Notes: generated by a model from the sequence alone, not told the origin. 64,000 nt of DNA from Desulfotomaculum sp. (GCA_003513005.1 DOTD01000073.1:62001-126000), one strand, 5' to 3'; numbered from the stretch's first letter, positions 15,824-25,203 are shown. Program-made: numbers and translations.

Positions 15824-16285
15824 CTACATGCTCATGTGCGGATCTTGTTTCTCGATAAGGTCCTTTTTTCTAATGATCGGCCATATCTTCTGCCCGTAGA
15901 TCACCTTTTCCGGTTCATCAGCTTCCTCCAAGTAATTCGTCAGGGACCACCACGCTGATCTGGAAACACGTGTGTCTTCAGGCCATTTCAGGGTAATATA
16001 AGGCACATCTCCAATTAGAATTACCGGCCCGTCCGGGAGTTCAATATCCCTTCCATCGGCTAACAGGATTCTTAATGTCCCGTCCTCCGGAATAACCTCA
16101 GCTACGACAAAAGGCGTCTCTTCAACCTCAACCGGCATGGATTCGTTGCCCAGGCAGACCAGAAAACCGCCATTTTCATCTTTTTGCAGATTCTCCGCGA
16201 AAAGCTTAGATATCTTGCGGTGTATTATAGGATTATAGTCAGCATACCAGGTTCCTTCTTTATCAATACGCAGTATGGATACCAA
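15824..16285 (-). CDS. DUF1285-like small protein
   Basis: About 154 residues from TTG 16285. The pattern IDKEGTWYADYNPIIHRKIS (GxW followed by a short hydrophobic motif), then GFLVCLGNESMPVEVEETPF and repeated beta strands, resembles DUF1285. The function of that family is unknown. The open frame extends to 16351, but that part overlaps the glycosyltransferase gene. The TTG at 16285 sits after GGGTGA and 22 bases beyond the transferase stop. It lies inside a surface-glycan gene cluster, so an accessory role there is possible but unproven. Confidence 0.55.
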   Translation of the reverse strand: MVSILRIDKEGTWYADYNPIIHRKISKLFAENLQKDENGGFLVCLGNESMPVEVEETPFVVAEVIPEDGTLRILLADGRDIELPDGPVILIGDVPYITLKWPEDTRVSRSAWWSLTNYLEEADEPEKVIYGQKIWPIIRKKDLIEKQDPHMSM

Positions 16286-16307
16286 TTTATCACCCGGTCT
16301 TTTTATA

Positions 16308-17435
16308 TTAAGAATTGTAAAGCAATTTGTAATCCTGTACCATGCGGGCAAGTGAAAAATTACTTTTTGCTTTATTGTGCCCTGAAATGCCCAGTTGTTT
16401 ACGCAATTCAGGATCTTCCAACAGCCTGATCAGCTTTTTTAAGGCCTGTTTTTTATCTCCGGGGTCAACTAAAAATCCTGTTTCTCCGTCCGCAACCAAC
16501 TCCGGAATACCCCCGATAATGTTGGCCAGAACCGGCAGTTTGTTTAACATGGCCTCGATTATAGTCAGCGGCAAACCTTCCCAAAGTGAAAACAAACAGA
16601 ATACATCAAAATCTCCCATCAAAGAGGCGGCGTTTTCCCTGCTTCCCAAAAGAAAAATATGTTTTTGCAAACAGTTTAGGTTTATGTAGTCCTCGCATTG
16701 ATTTCTCAAGGGTCCGTCTCCGATCAGGACAAAGAATATTTTCAGGCTGCTGTTAAGGGATAACAGGTCAGACGCCAATTCCAGGAAATAAAGGGGGTTT
16801 TTTTGCGCGCTCAACCTGCAAACAGTCCCCACCAGAAGATCATCGGCGCCCAGGCCCAGTTCAGCCCTTAAAATACCCGTCTTCAAACAGCCGTGAAGGG
16901 GAACTCCATTGTATATAACAGCCAGCTTGGAAGGCGCTATACGTTTCTTTACGCCCCAATTATAATCTGCCTTTGATACACAGACCAGATTCGTGCTTAT
17001 AACTGCGGCTGCCTTTTCCGCCGCCGTATAAAAAAATTGCCTTAGCCTGCTTTGTTCCGGAGTAATCCCCCAACCGTGAACAGTAAAAATTTTTTTCTTT
17101 ATCCCGGCCAAAAAGGCTGCTGCCCTGCCAAGTATTCCCGCCTTCGAACTGTGGCAGTGGACTATGTCAAAACCACTCCCGGCCATCAACCGGCTGAGTT
17201 TCCACAATGCGATTAGATCATGCAATAAAGAAACACTGCGGCGCAGTTGGGGAAGCTCGACAATTTTTACAGTGTCAAGCTCTTTTAACCATTTAACCAG
17301 TTCCCCACCAGGACTGCAAGCCACTGTAACTTCAAAGTTATCCTTAGGAAGACCGCTGGCCAGATAAAAAAGTATTTTTTGCGCCCCGCCAAGTTCTGAA
17401 AGAGTGATCACATAAAGTATTCTGATCTTTTTCAA
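16308..17435 (-). CDS. GT4-family glycosyltransferase
   Basis: About 375 residues with two Rossmann domains (GT-B). The N-terminal acceptor domain has ILYVITLSELGGAQKILFYL and VHCHSSKAGILGRAAAFLAG. The C-terminal donor domain has VGTVCRLSAQKNPLYFLELA, FVLIGDGPLRNQCE, and SLWEGLPLTIIEAMLNKLPV with the E-x7-E motif. It transfers a nucleotide-activated sugar to a glycan precursor. The start is best placed at TTG 17435, nine bases after GGAGG. It lies between the O-antigen ligase and the DUF1285-like gene, in one direction. Confidence 0.9.
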   Translation of the reverse strand: MKKIRILYVITLSELGGAQKILFYLASGLPKDNFEVTVACSPGGELVKWLKELDTVKIVELPQLRRSVSLLHDLIALWKLSRLMAGSGFDIVHCHSSKAGILGRAAAFLAGIKKKIFTVHGWGITPEQSRLRQFFYTAAEKAAAVISTNLVCVSKADYNWGVKKRIAPSKLAVIYNGVPLHGCLKTGILRAELGLGADDLLVGTVCRLSAQKNPLYFLELASDLLSLNSSLKIFFVLIGDGPLRNQCEDYINLNCLQKHIFLLGSRENAASLMGDFDVFCLFSLWEGLPLTIIEAMLNKLPVLANIIGGIPELVADGETGFLVDPGDKKQALKKLIRLLEDPELRKQLGISGHNKAKSNFSLARMVQDYKLLYNS

Positions 17436-17496
17436 AAGTCCCGGCCTCCAAGGCGGTTCCAAAATACGTCCGCCGCCCTTAGGTAAATTTTACCTG

Positions 17497-20049
17497 CTAC
17501 TGAACTTGGGCTGTTACGGGGATCTCACTCGACGTAATACTTACCTTCGAACCCGGGATCAAGAATCTTAATTGTTGAAATGCCTGGCTGAATGATTGAT
17601 CTATCGCCGTTGCCTTTTCCAGGAAATCTTTTGATTCCTGTTCCTTCCCCTGATTATCTTTAAGCAGGGCCAGCCAGAGAAAAGCCTCGCCTTTGTTCTG
17701 GTCATCCGCAGCGGCATTTTGTAAATACTTTTCGGCCTCGGCTGGATTGCCCAGAAGCAAGTATGATTGACCTTCATATAGCTGTATACCAGGAGTGACA
17801 GACAACATGGGACCATCTCTCCACAATTTTTTTTCATCCGCGCTCAGGCCGGACAACCGGTTATTTATAAGCGAAGGCACTTTAAGAGTCTCCTGCAGGT
17901 ATGACCGGGCCGATTCTTTCTTGCCCTGGGCAAGTTCAGATCTTCCAATAACAGTACAAGTTCTGGCCAGATTCTCATAACCTGAGATGCTATACGGAGC
18001 TAGTTCTATCGCCTGTTTGGCATAGCTTAATGACTGGCCGAACTTTCCCGTATACGCAGATAAGGTAGACAGATCCTGTTTGCAGGAAGAGCTGTAACGG
18101 CTCAACTGAGAAGCGCGGCGGGCCTCATCAAAAGCTTTTTGATAATTACCTTCATTGAAATAAAGACCGGCCAGTCTTAATCGGTATTCGGCGTACAATG
18201 GGTTCCGGGCTGCGGCCATTTGCAAATTCTGTAATGCTTTTTGCGTATTTTGGGTTTGTTTTGCTGTATCGGAAGAGTACATATTGGCCGACGCAAGACT
18301 CATTCCCAACAAAAGAAATATTAAGCAAACAAACGAAGAAACACTCAATATAACCGGGTTTAGGGGTTTTGAATTCCTTGCTGAGACAGCCGGTTGTTTC
18401 CCGGATTCGTTGGCCTTCCGGCGCTTCTTTTTTCTGCTGGCGCTTTCCTTAATTTCTTTGGATTGTCTACCTGATATACCCGGCGCCACTTGCTGCCCTT
18501 GATCAAAGACCTGATCAGCATTAGGCATGGTTTCCAAAAACCGCATACAGGCAAATAACATCCACAGAGCCATAGTTAAGGCGGATAAGGAAAGGTTAAA
18601 ATCTATTAAGGCATGCCCACCGGCCACAACAGCGCCGGCAAACAACGACACAGCCAGTATCCGGCGGTTACTGTCCGGCGGCGCCGTGCGGTAAACGCGG
18701 CGCCCCGTCCGGAGAAACACCGCCCAAATGCCCAGAATAACCAGCAGTCCTATAATCCCTGTCTCAACAGCTACTTGAAAATAGTAACTGTGCACTTCTG
18801 TAGAATTATATAAGTAATGCTGGAAGGAACGGTAGGCCTCTTCCCATCCGCCTCCTCCCCAACCGAGGAAGGGGCGGGCCTTAATCATGTCCAGAGCATC
18901 CCGGACGAAAAAGAACCTTTCAAAAGCATTCCGCAGGTAACTGAAAGAAGCTATTTGCTTAATCAATCCCGGATGCATGGCTGTGCCGATTGCCGCAGCC
19001 GCTATGATTACAATTCCCGTACCCGCCAGGGTCCATTTCGTCTTTAAGCGGGATTTCAACCACGTAAGCATACCCTTGTCCAGCATAAAGTTATATAAAT
19101 ACTGTAAAACGGCAACGACAACTATCCCTGCAAAGAACCACAGCCATGCAAGACCCATCCGCTTGGCCTGAGCGAGGATGACAAATTTGTAGATGACCGG
19201 GTAGGCGATAATACCGGGAACAAGCACATTGATTAATACAGGCAGGCGTTTGGACCAGTCAAGTATCACAAGATAAACAATAAATACAACTGCCGCCGCC
19301 AGGAGGCCTGCGCGTGACTTGGCGCCAAAAAGGACAACCAGAAGGGTAAAATTGATTAAGACGTACAAGTACCCATAGAGTTTTATTTTTTGCAGCCATC
19401 CCGGCAGTATTTGCTTAAGAAAACGGTCATTGACAGTATCTGCTACGGTTAGAGCGCTATATCTTTGCCAGAAATATAAACCCAGAAATAAAGCTATAGC
19501 CAGATAACTTGAAAGGGCGTTCGGATATTGGAAAGTCGAATAGATCCTGCTGTATAAAAAGCCATCCTTAAAATAGACCAGGCCGGTGGCGATTGCCAAT
19601 CCTGCAACGGCCACACCGAAAGCTGCCAGATAAACAGCGTTCAGCATCTGGTGCAGAGATCTTTCATCTTTAATCAACTGCACAACCAGCCAGTAAACAG
19701 AAAAGTAAAGGATATTTTTGATAAATTCATCAAGGGCAAATCCGTAGTTAGCCGCATTGATCGCAGAAAACAGATATACTACGGGAAAGGCTGCAATTAA
19801 ATAATCAAGCGGATGTGATAAAAAGGTATATTCTCTTTCTCCATATTTCCAAAGCCAGGCGAACCAGACCAGGATGGATGCCAAGATAAGAAAAACATGC
19901 TGGTCCGTGTTAAAAAACAGTCCTCTGAAAAAAGGCGCCAGAACAAGGATACCCGCCAAACCCCAAAAAGCGGCCTGGTGAGTCCAGGGCTTCGGGATTA
20001 CGGATACAGACTGAGTTCCTTGTCCTGCCTTGAGCGTAGCTTTTGCCAT
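17497..20049 (-). CDS. O-antigen ligase/polymerase-like membrane protein with C-terminal TPR repeats
   Basis: An 850-residue protein. Residues about 25-510 hold some eleven to twelve membrane segments. The Wzy_C/WaaL signature GWGGGGWEEAYRSFQHYLYN with TEVHSYYFQVAVETGIIGLL lies before the last ones (about 398-440). After a charged linker (about 520-570) and another membrane helix come TPR-like helical repeats (about 595-830), for example AARNPLYAEYRLRLAGLYFN and EGNYQKAFDEARRASQLSRY. It would ligate or polymerise lipid-linked glycan on the outside of the membrane, with the repeats as a protein-binding part. First gene of the glycan cluster. Confidence 0.85.
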   Translation of the reverse strand: MAKATLKAGQGTQSVSVIPKPWTHQAAFWGLAGILVLAPFFRGLFFNTDQHVFLILASILVWFAWLWKYGEREYTFLSHPLDYLIAAFPVVYLFSAINAANYGFALDEFIKNILYFSVYWLVVQLIKDERSLHQMLNAVYLAAFGVAVAGLAIATGLVYFKDGFLYSRIYSTFQYPNALSSYLAIALFLGLYFWQRYSALTVADTVNDRFLKQILPGWLQKIKLYGYLYVLINFTLLVVLFGAKSRAGLLAAAVVFIVYLVILDWSKRLPVLINVLVPGIIAYPVIYKFVILAQAKRMGLAWLWFFAGIVVVAVLQYLYNFMLDKGMLTWLKSRLKTKWTLAGTGIVIIAAAAIGTAMHPGLIKQIASFSYLRNAFERFFFVRDALDMIKARPFLGWGGGGWEEAYRSFQHYLYNSTEVHSYYFQVAVETGIIGLLVILGIWAVFLRTGRRVYRTAPPDSNRRILAVSLFAGAVVAGGHALIDFNLSLSALTMALWMLFACMRFLETMPNADQVFDQGQQVAPGISGRQSKEIKESASRKKKRRKANESGKQPAVSARNSKPLNPVILSVSSFVCLIFLLLGMSLASANMYSSDTAKQTQNTQKALQNLQMAAARNPLYAEYRLRLAGLYFNEGNYQKAFDEARRASQLSRYSSSCKQDLSTLSAYTGKFGQSLSYAKQAIELAPYSISGYENLARTCTVIGRSELAQGKKESARSYLQETLKVPSLINNRLSGLSADEKKLWRDGPMLSVTPGIQLYEGQSYLLLGNPAEAEKYLQNAAADDQNKGEAFLWLALLKDNQGKEQESKDFLEKATAIDQSFSQAFQQLRFLIPGSKVSITSSEIPVTAQVQ

Positions 20050-20180
20050 CTATTAACAATACCCCTTCAACAAATTATTGATTTATTAAGGATATTTCTC
20101 CGGCCTTTGACAGTATTCCTGCTCATAAAACATTTTTTTGAATTACTGCAATTAAAAATGTTGCCCGCAGCCGGTAAATA

Positions 20181-20217
20181 AAAAGGGCCGGATATCTTTA
20201 AAAAGATACGGCCTTTA
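20181..20217 (-). terminator. Hairpin terminator in the gap before the glycan cluster
   Basis: GGCCG-TATCTTT pairs with AAAGATA-CCGGCC with one bulge, flanked by A and T runs on both sides. On the minus strand it would end transcription of the coiled-coil gene before the O-antigen ligase gene. The rest of 20050-20294 shows nothing recognisable. Confidence 0.6.
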
Positions 20218-20294
20218 CAAAAACCGGTAAATATACCGAAATCATTTGTATTAAATTAGCAAAACGCCCCCTGTTCGTTTATTAAGAAACTCAG

Positions 20295-21704
20295 TTACAT
20301 TAAAATGTATTTTATGAACCAGTTCTTTGCCGCATATAGTTTCAAGACCAGCTTAATTAACGGAGATCTTAATTCTCTTTGCAATCTCCTGTATTCCTCA
20401 CGTGAATTGATCAAATCCTGCTGGAGAAAACGGAGGGAATGCCCTAAATCTTCTTCATTTCTTAAAGCTTCCTGCAGATTGTTGTTTAAGGTGTCTATCT
20501 CCTCCTGCAGCACAGTTTCTTTCTTGCTGATCATTTCTTTTGAGCGTTCGAGTCTCTGGCGCAATTCAATTATTTCTGTCTGAAGTTCGGCTACTTTTGT
20601 AGTATGCCGCTCTTTCAACTCAGCCAGACGTGTTTTATTCTCCCTGTCCCTCTCCTGGTATTGCTGCAGCCGTGCCTGTAATGCCTCAATATTTCCCTGG
20701 GCTTGAACCAGCGCCTCTTTATGCTGATATTTCTCAGCTTCTTTTTCACGCGCCTTTTTTACCCAAAGCCGGCACTGGTACAGGATGCTGTTCGCTTTCG
20801 CCTCAAGCTTGTTTATGTGCCCCCTGTACCTGAAAATCTCTTTCTTGCGCAGGTTGAGCAGCAGGTCTTTTTCCGCCATTTGGGTAACCATCTGCTCGTG
20901 CCGGCCAATTTCTTCAGCCCTCAAAGCCAGAGCGGCAGCCGCTTCTTTATGAGCCAGGGCGATTTCGTCCAGCCTCTCTTTTAAGACAGACTCTCTCTTC
21001 TGCATTTGATCCCTGTATCGTGACCAGGACGCTTTTTGCCTGATTAAGACGTTTAAAAATTTTTTCATCATCTTCTCATAGACCACTCGCAAAGTTGGGT
21101 TATAGGACCAAATTCCATCTGCAACCTTTTGAAAATAGGGGAATTTGTGGAGCATGTCTTCCACGTCTTTTAATCTTGTTTGACGCCAGACAGATACAAC
21201 TTCGAATATCTGCTGGGCTGACAGGCCGGCGGGGTAAAGCTTCAATGACTTGATGACCATGTCTTTTAAAGAATATAAAGCAGCTTCGACTTCCCATTCC
21301 GTCAATCCCCAATGACCGTTCTGCAGTTGAATAAAGCGGCCGTCGGAAATAAGACTGCCCTCCTCGGCAATAATTCTCTTGAAATTTTTATTTTTGCCTT
21401 TTGCATTCCCACCCCGCATAACTTCCTTTAAGTTCAACGGCTGCTGCCTCTTTAAAAGAAGGGCGTAAAAGGCGTCGTTTTCCCGTCTGCCTTCAAGGTT
21501 TAAACGCCAGGAATTTTTTTGATCACGAAAGAAACAGGAATGCTGGCGCAAACACAGGATTATTTTATTTTCAATCTTTGCCGGTTCATAATCCTGTATC
21601 ATTTTTTGTTGAACATATGGGGTTAACTCAGCCACATTCAGGGTTTCGAAAAAAAACAGCGTTTTTTTAAGAACATCGTTAAGAGAGTAAAGTTCCCCCG
21701 CCAT
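20295..21704 (-). CDS. Unrecognised protein: apparent tandem winged helices plus long coiled coil
   Basis: About 469 residues. I do not recognise a named family. The first about 190 residues read as three successive helical units, each closing with an aromatic-x-W strand (CFFRDQKNSWRLN; FIQLQNGHWGLTEW; FPYFQKVADGIWSYN). This is the pattern of winged-helix modules like those in RNA polymerase delta subunit and HARE-HTH proteins. Residues about 230-440 are heptad-rich coiled coil with few prolines. The C-terminus (SPLIKLVLKLYAAKNWFIKY) is a basic hydrophobic helix that could touch the membrane. The start at ATG 21704 follows AAGGTGG; the frame extends 11 codons further. It stands alone between guaB and the glycan cluster. 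Confidence 0.7.
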   Translation of the reverse strand: MAGELYSLNDVLKKTLFFFETLNVAELTPYVQQKMIQDYEPAKIENKIILCLRQHSCFFRDQKNSWRLNLEGRRENDAFYALLLKRQQPLNLKEVMRGGNAKGKNKNFKRIIAEEGSLISDGRFIQLQNGHWGLTEWEVEAALYSLKDMVIKSLKLYPAGLSAQQIFEVVSVWRQTRLKDVEDMLHKFPYFQKVADGIWSYNPTLRVVYEKMMKKFLNVLIRQKASWSRYRDQMQKRESVLKERLDEIALAHKEAAAALALRAEEIGRHEQMVTQMAEKDLLLNLRKKEIFRYRGHINKLEAKANSILYQCRLWVKKAREKEAEKYQHKEALVQAQGNIEALQARLQQYQERDRENKTRLAELKERHTTKVAELQTEIIELRQRLERSKEMISKKETVLQEEIDTLNNNLQEALRNEEDLGHSLRFLQQDLINSREEYRRLQRELRSPLIKLVLKLYAAKNWFIKYILM

Positions 21705-21892
21705 ATATAAACCACCTTTCCCAAGATCCTCTTCCAAATGAAATAATTTGATATAAGATAATTCAATTGGTAATTACTACTTTCCTTTAAAAATACAGAT
21801 AAATATTCCACTATTTACCTGCACAAACTGTAAAATAACGAACAAAATCTTGCCCATGCCCAAAAATACGTCAATATAGTTCAGGTAAATAA

Positions 21893-21940
21893 AAAATCCA
21901 GCAGGATATTTCTTTCGAAATAAACCAAACTGGATTTTGC
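21893..21940 (-). terminator. Terminator after guaB
   Basis: AAAATCCAG and CTGGATTTT arms enclose an inner TTTC/GAAA pairing and are followed by a T-rich run on the minus strand, 20 bases after the guaB stop. The remaining gap up to 21704 holds nothing recognised. Confidence 0.8.
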
Positions 21941-21960
21941 TAACTTAATTTATTATGTTT

Positions 21961-23418
21961 TTATCTCAAACTGTAGTTAGGCGCTTCCTTGGTTATAGTC
22001 ACATCGTGCGGATGGCTCTCTCTTAAACCGGCTGGTGTGATGCGGACAAATGAAGTCCTGGTTTTTAGATCATCAATATTACTCACGCCGCAATAACCCA
22101 TCCCTGCCCTCAACCCACCAATAAGCTGAAAAACTGTCTCCGCAAGCGAGCCTTTATAGGGAACGCGGCCTTCCACACCCTCGGGAACCATCTTTGACTG
22201 CGCTTCCTGAAAGTAGCGGTCCCTGCCCCCTTCCTTCATTGCGCCAAGGGATCCCATTCCCCTGTATACCTTGTAACTGCGGCCCTGGTATATCTCAATG
22301 TCACCCGGGCTTTCCTCGGTGCCTGCAAAGAGGCTTCCGACCATTACAACATCAGCCCCGGCTGCGATAGCCTTGGTAATGTCACCCGAATACTTAATTC
22401 CACCGTCTCCTATAACGGGCACATCATACTTGGCCGCTTCTCTCGCGCAGTCATATATAGCCGTAATTTGAGGAATACCGGTACCGGCCACTACCCTGGT
22501 AGTACAGATGGCGCCGGGGCCGATGCCTACTTTGACAGCGTCTGCGCCAGCCTCGATTAGAGCCCTCGTCCCGGCAGCGGTCCCAACATTACCAGCTATA
22601 ATATCCACATTGGGGTGCCTGTTTTTAATGTCGTTTACCATTTCGAGCACCTGACGCTGGTGGCCGTGAGCCGAGTCAACAACAATTGCATCAACTCCTG
22701 CTTCAACCAGGGCATCTATCCTGTTCATCGAATCAAGACCGGTTCCCCCTGCGGCAGCCACTAAAAGCCTGCTGCGCTTATCTTTGGCGGAGGAAGGGTA
22801 CTGCCGCGCTTTTTCGATATCTTTAATTGTAATCAGACCGCATAAGTTAAAATCCCTATCAACAATAGGAAGTTTTTCCACCTTATGGTGCTGGAGTATC
22901 TCCTTGGCCTGCTCTATAGTAGTGCCGACAGGGGAAGTTATCAGGTCATCCTTGGTCATAACTTCACGTATCGGCCTGCTGAAATCTTTCTCAAAGCGCA
23001 GATCACGGTTGGTAAGTATACCAACCAACTTCTTGCCTACGGTAATCGGCACGCCTGAAATACGATAGCGCTCCATAAGCGCGAGGGCTTCGCTGATTAG
23101 ATTTTCCGGAGAAAGAAAAAAGGGATCCGAAATAATCCCGTGTTCGGACCTTTTTACCTTGTCAACCTCAATAGCTTGCCGCTCCGCAGGCATATTTTTA
23201 TGAATTACACCGATTCCGCCCTCCCTTGCTATGGCTACAGCAAGGCGGGCTTCAGTAACCGTATCCATGGCAGCGCTCATCAGCGGGACATTTAACATTA
23301 TGTTGCGGGTCAGTCTTGTTGAAACATCCACGTCCTTGGGCAGTACTTCCGACGCGGCAGGAACCAACAAAACGTCATCAAAAGTTAAACCAACGGCGGC
23401 AAACCGATCAGGAAACAA
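21961..23418 (-). CDS. guaB: Inosine-5'-monophosphate dehydrogenase
   Basis: A 485-residue IMPDH of normal length that oxidises IMP to XMP with NAD+, the committed step to GMP. The TIM barrel starts with LTFDDVLLVPAASEVLPKDV. Two CBS domains are inserted at about residues 95-205 (ITSPVGTTIEQAKEILQHHK in the second). The catalytic-cysteine loop is VGIGPGAICTTRVVAGTGIP (about 297-316), with the mobile flap following. The start is TTG at 23418, seven bases after AGGGAGG. An extended -10 promoter lies 40-50 bases upstream. Confidence 0.97.
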   Translation of the reverse strand: MFPDRFAAVGLTFDDVLLVPAASEVLPKDVDVSTRLTRNIMLNVPLMSAAMDTVTEARLAVAIAREGGIGVIHKNMPAERQAIEVDKVKRSEHGIISDPFFLSPENLISEALALMERYRISGVPITVGKKLVGILTNRDLRFEKDFSRPIREVMTKDDLITSPVGTTIEQAKEILQHHKVEKLPIVDRDFNLCGLITIKDIEKARQYPSSAKDKRSRLLVAAAGGTGLDSMNRIDALVEAGVDAIVVDSAHGHQRQVLEMVNDIKNRHPNVDIIAGNVGTAAGTRALIEAGADAVKVGIGPGAICTTRVVAGTGIPQITAIYDCAREAAKYDVPVIGDGGIKYSGDITKAIAAGADVVMVGSLFAGTEESPGDIEIYQGRSYKVYRGMGSLGAMKEGGRDRYFQEAQSKMVPEGVEGRVPYKGSLAETVFQLIGGLRAGMGYCGVSNIDDLKTRTSFVRITPAGLRESHPHDVTITKEAPNYSLR

Positions 23419-23458
23419 GAAAAGTCCTCCCTTTAAGCTTTAATCAAATTTGCCTTTT

Positions 23459-23495
23459 ATTATAGCATAAAGGACTGGCCCCGGGCCAGTCCTTT
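23459..23495 (-). promoter_or_regulatory. Hairpin abutting an extended -10 promoter before guaB
   Basis: A near-perfect 12-bp stem (AAAGGACTGGCC arms, 23495-23469) lies downstream of the flavin-type gene. Just after it on the minus strand comes TGCTATAAT, an extended -10 element (23467-23459). The hairpin occupies the -35 area, so termination of the upstream gene and guaB initiation are packed together. No clear -35 is seen. Confidence 0.5.
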
Positions 23496-23516
23496 GGTTG
23501 ACCAAACTTCTAATAA

Positions 23517-23879
23517 TTAAAAAGCAAGGGCTTCATCTACATTAATTATTATTACATGGTTGATGGTTCCGCGTTCAGCATATTCCTTTTTAAATTTTTC
23601 AAAAAGGGCGCCGGAAGTAACAATTTCAGCCTTGCCCCAGACGCGCCACCCTTTTCTGGTTGCAGGATCAAAAGCCGTAGCAGATATAAAGGGATTCTCC
23701 TGCAGGTTTTTTACAGTGCGCGGCGATCTCAAATTGACAAAAACCACACGTTCGTCATCAAGAAGGCGCAGTGAGCCTTTCAAGGAAACATTCGGCATGC
23801 CGTTCTTATCAGCGGTTGCCACCAGGGCCGGTTTATACTCTCCAATAGCTTTAATAACTTCCTCTGCCATTTTAGCCAT
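23517..23879 (-). CDS. Pyridoxamine 5'-phosphate oxidase-like flavin-binding family protein
   Basis: A 120-residue split-barrel protein. The pattern ALVATADKNGMPNVSLKGSL, VVFVNLRSPRTVKNLQENPF and KGWRVWGKAEIVTSGALFEK matches the PNPOx-like group, whose small members bind FMN or F420 and carry out uncharacterised redox reactions. It ends with a short VIIINVDEALAF strand. It starts with ATG at 23879 after AGGGATAG-type spacing and stands between the carboxypeptidase and guaB genes. The true substrate is unknown. Confidence 0.82.
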   Translation of the reverse strand: MAKMAEEVIKAIGEYKPALVATADKNGMPNVSLKGSLRLLDDERVVFVNLRSPRTVKNLQENPFISATAFDPATRKGWRVWGKAEIVTSGALFEKFKKEYAERGTINHVIIINVDEALAF

Positions 23880-23979
23880 CCAAACTATCCCTCCTTAATT
23901 ATTGCAGAAAAAAGATTTTCCCCTTTAACCAGTATAAAGTCAGGCAATAAACAGTGTCAACTTATAAATCCTTGAACGT

Positions 23980-25203
23980 TTAGTTCCTGTACCTCCTGCT
24001 CAGCCGGCGTTTCCTGCGTTTGGCAACGCAATAAACCTCACGGGCGGCAAATGTTAACAGCAGGCCGGCGATCAAAATGATTACACTCTTTTCCGGCAAA
24101 CTTTTTACCGGATCCTTGACAAAAAGCTTAACTTTTCCGACTTCCTGCCCCCCAGATGTAAGAACCAGATGGCCTACTTCCTGCCCGGCGGCCAAAGGCG
24201 CTTTAATTCCATTGTACAGTTCAACGCTGCGCTTAATTTGTTCTTTTTGCCCTTTTTGAAAGTTGTAATAAAACGAACTGCCGGTATAAACATCAACTTT
24301 ACTGACACCGCGGCTTACACCGATGGTGATAACCTTCTCCATATCCCTGACCACTAAATCGGAAACAAAGTTATCGAAACCATAATCCAGAAGGACACCT
24401 GCGTCTTCATAGAGGGTGCTTGCCTGATTATTCAGCAAAACAGCGATAAGTTCCCGGCCATCCTTTTCGGCGGCGGCTGCAAGACACTGCCCGGATTCGT
24501 TTGTGTAGCCCGTTTTTACACCTGTAGCCCCCTGGTACCGGCTCAGCAAGCGGTTATGGTTCCACAAATCCTCCTGGGGCGGACCAATGGACCTGTCCGC
24601 ATCCGGCCTGCTGATTTTTTTTATGCGTGTCCCTACTATTTCTCTAAAGACCGGATTTTGCATCGCATAGCGGGTAATCAGGGCGAGGTCATAGGCAGTC
24701 GTATAATGCTTGGGATCCGTCAAACCGTGAGGGTTGTTAAAATTACTATCCAGAGCTCCTACCGATTTTGCTTTTACATTCATCAAATCTCCAAAATCCT
24801 CTATTGAACCGGACAAATGGATGGCGATACTTTCAGCAGCGTCGTTTGCCGAAGCCATCATCAGCGCATAGAGAAGATCTTCAAGCGTTAATTTTTCACC
24901 TTCCTGAAGACCTATCCTGGAACCGTCAACCAGACAAGCCTCCCTCGCAACAGTCACCTTGTCTGACAGGTTACCCTTTTCCAGGGCTACATCAGCAGTA
25001 AGGATTTTTGTAGTACTTGCGGGAAACATATGCCTGCTCATATTTTTTTGATAAAGCACCTGTCCGTTACCGGCATCCATCAGGACAACCGCTTCAGCTG
25101 TTGTATCGGGCTCTTTTACGGCGGCGGCCGTCAACGGAAAAAGAAAGATTTCAAGGATGAAATAAAAACAGACAAAAAGAAAAAGACGCTTCTTTCCCGG
25201 CAT
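23980..25203 (-). CDS. D-alanyl-D-alanine carboxypeptidase, penicillin-binding protein 5 type
   Basis: A 407-residue S11 peptidase (DacA/DacF type) that trims the terminal D-Ala from peptidoglycan stems. It has an N-terminal signal sequence to about residue 28. The catalytic Ser63-x-x-Lys66 is in MFPASTTKILTADVAL, the SAN motif in MMASANDAAESIAIHLSGS, and KTG in GVKTGYTNESGQ. A PBP5 C-terminal beta domain follows (about 285-370), then a membrane helix near 372-392 and a basic tail. The upstream promoter is sigma-A-like, which argues for vegetative expression, not the forespore-specific DacF role. Confidence 0.93.
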   Translation of the reverse strand: MPGKKRLFLFVCFYFILEIFLFPLTAAAVKEPDTTAEAVVLMDAGNGQVLYQKNMSRHMFPASTTKILTADVALEKGNLSDKVTVAREACLVDGSRIGLQEGEKLTLEDLLYALMMASANDAAESIAIHLSGSIEDFGDLMNVKAKSVGALDSNFNNPHGLTDPKHYTTAYDLALITRYAMQNPVFREIVGTRIKKISRPDADRSIGPPQEDLWNHNRLLSRYQGATGVKTGYTNESGQCLAAAAEKDGRELIAVLLNNQASTLYEDAGVLLDYGFDNFVSDLVVRDMEKVITIGVSRGVSKVDVYTGSSFYYNFQKGQKEQIKRSVELYNGIKAPLAAGQEVGHLVLTSGGQEVGKVKLFVKDPVKSLPEKSVIILIAGLLLTFAAREVYCVAKRRKRRLSRRYRN

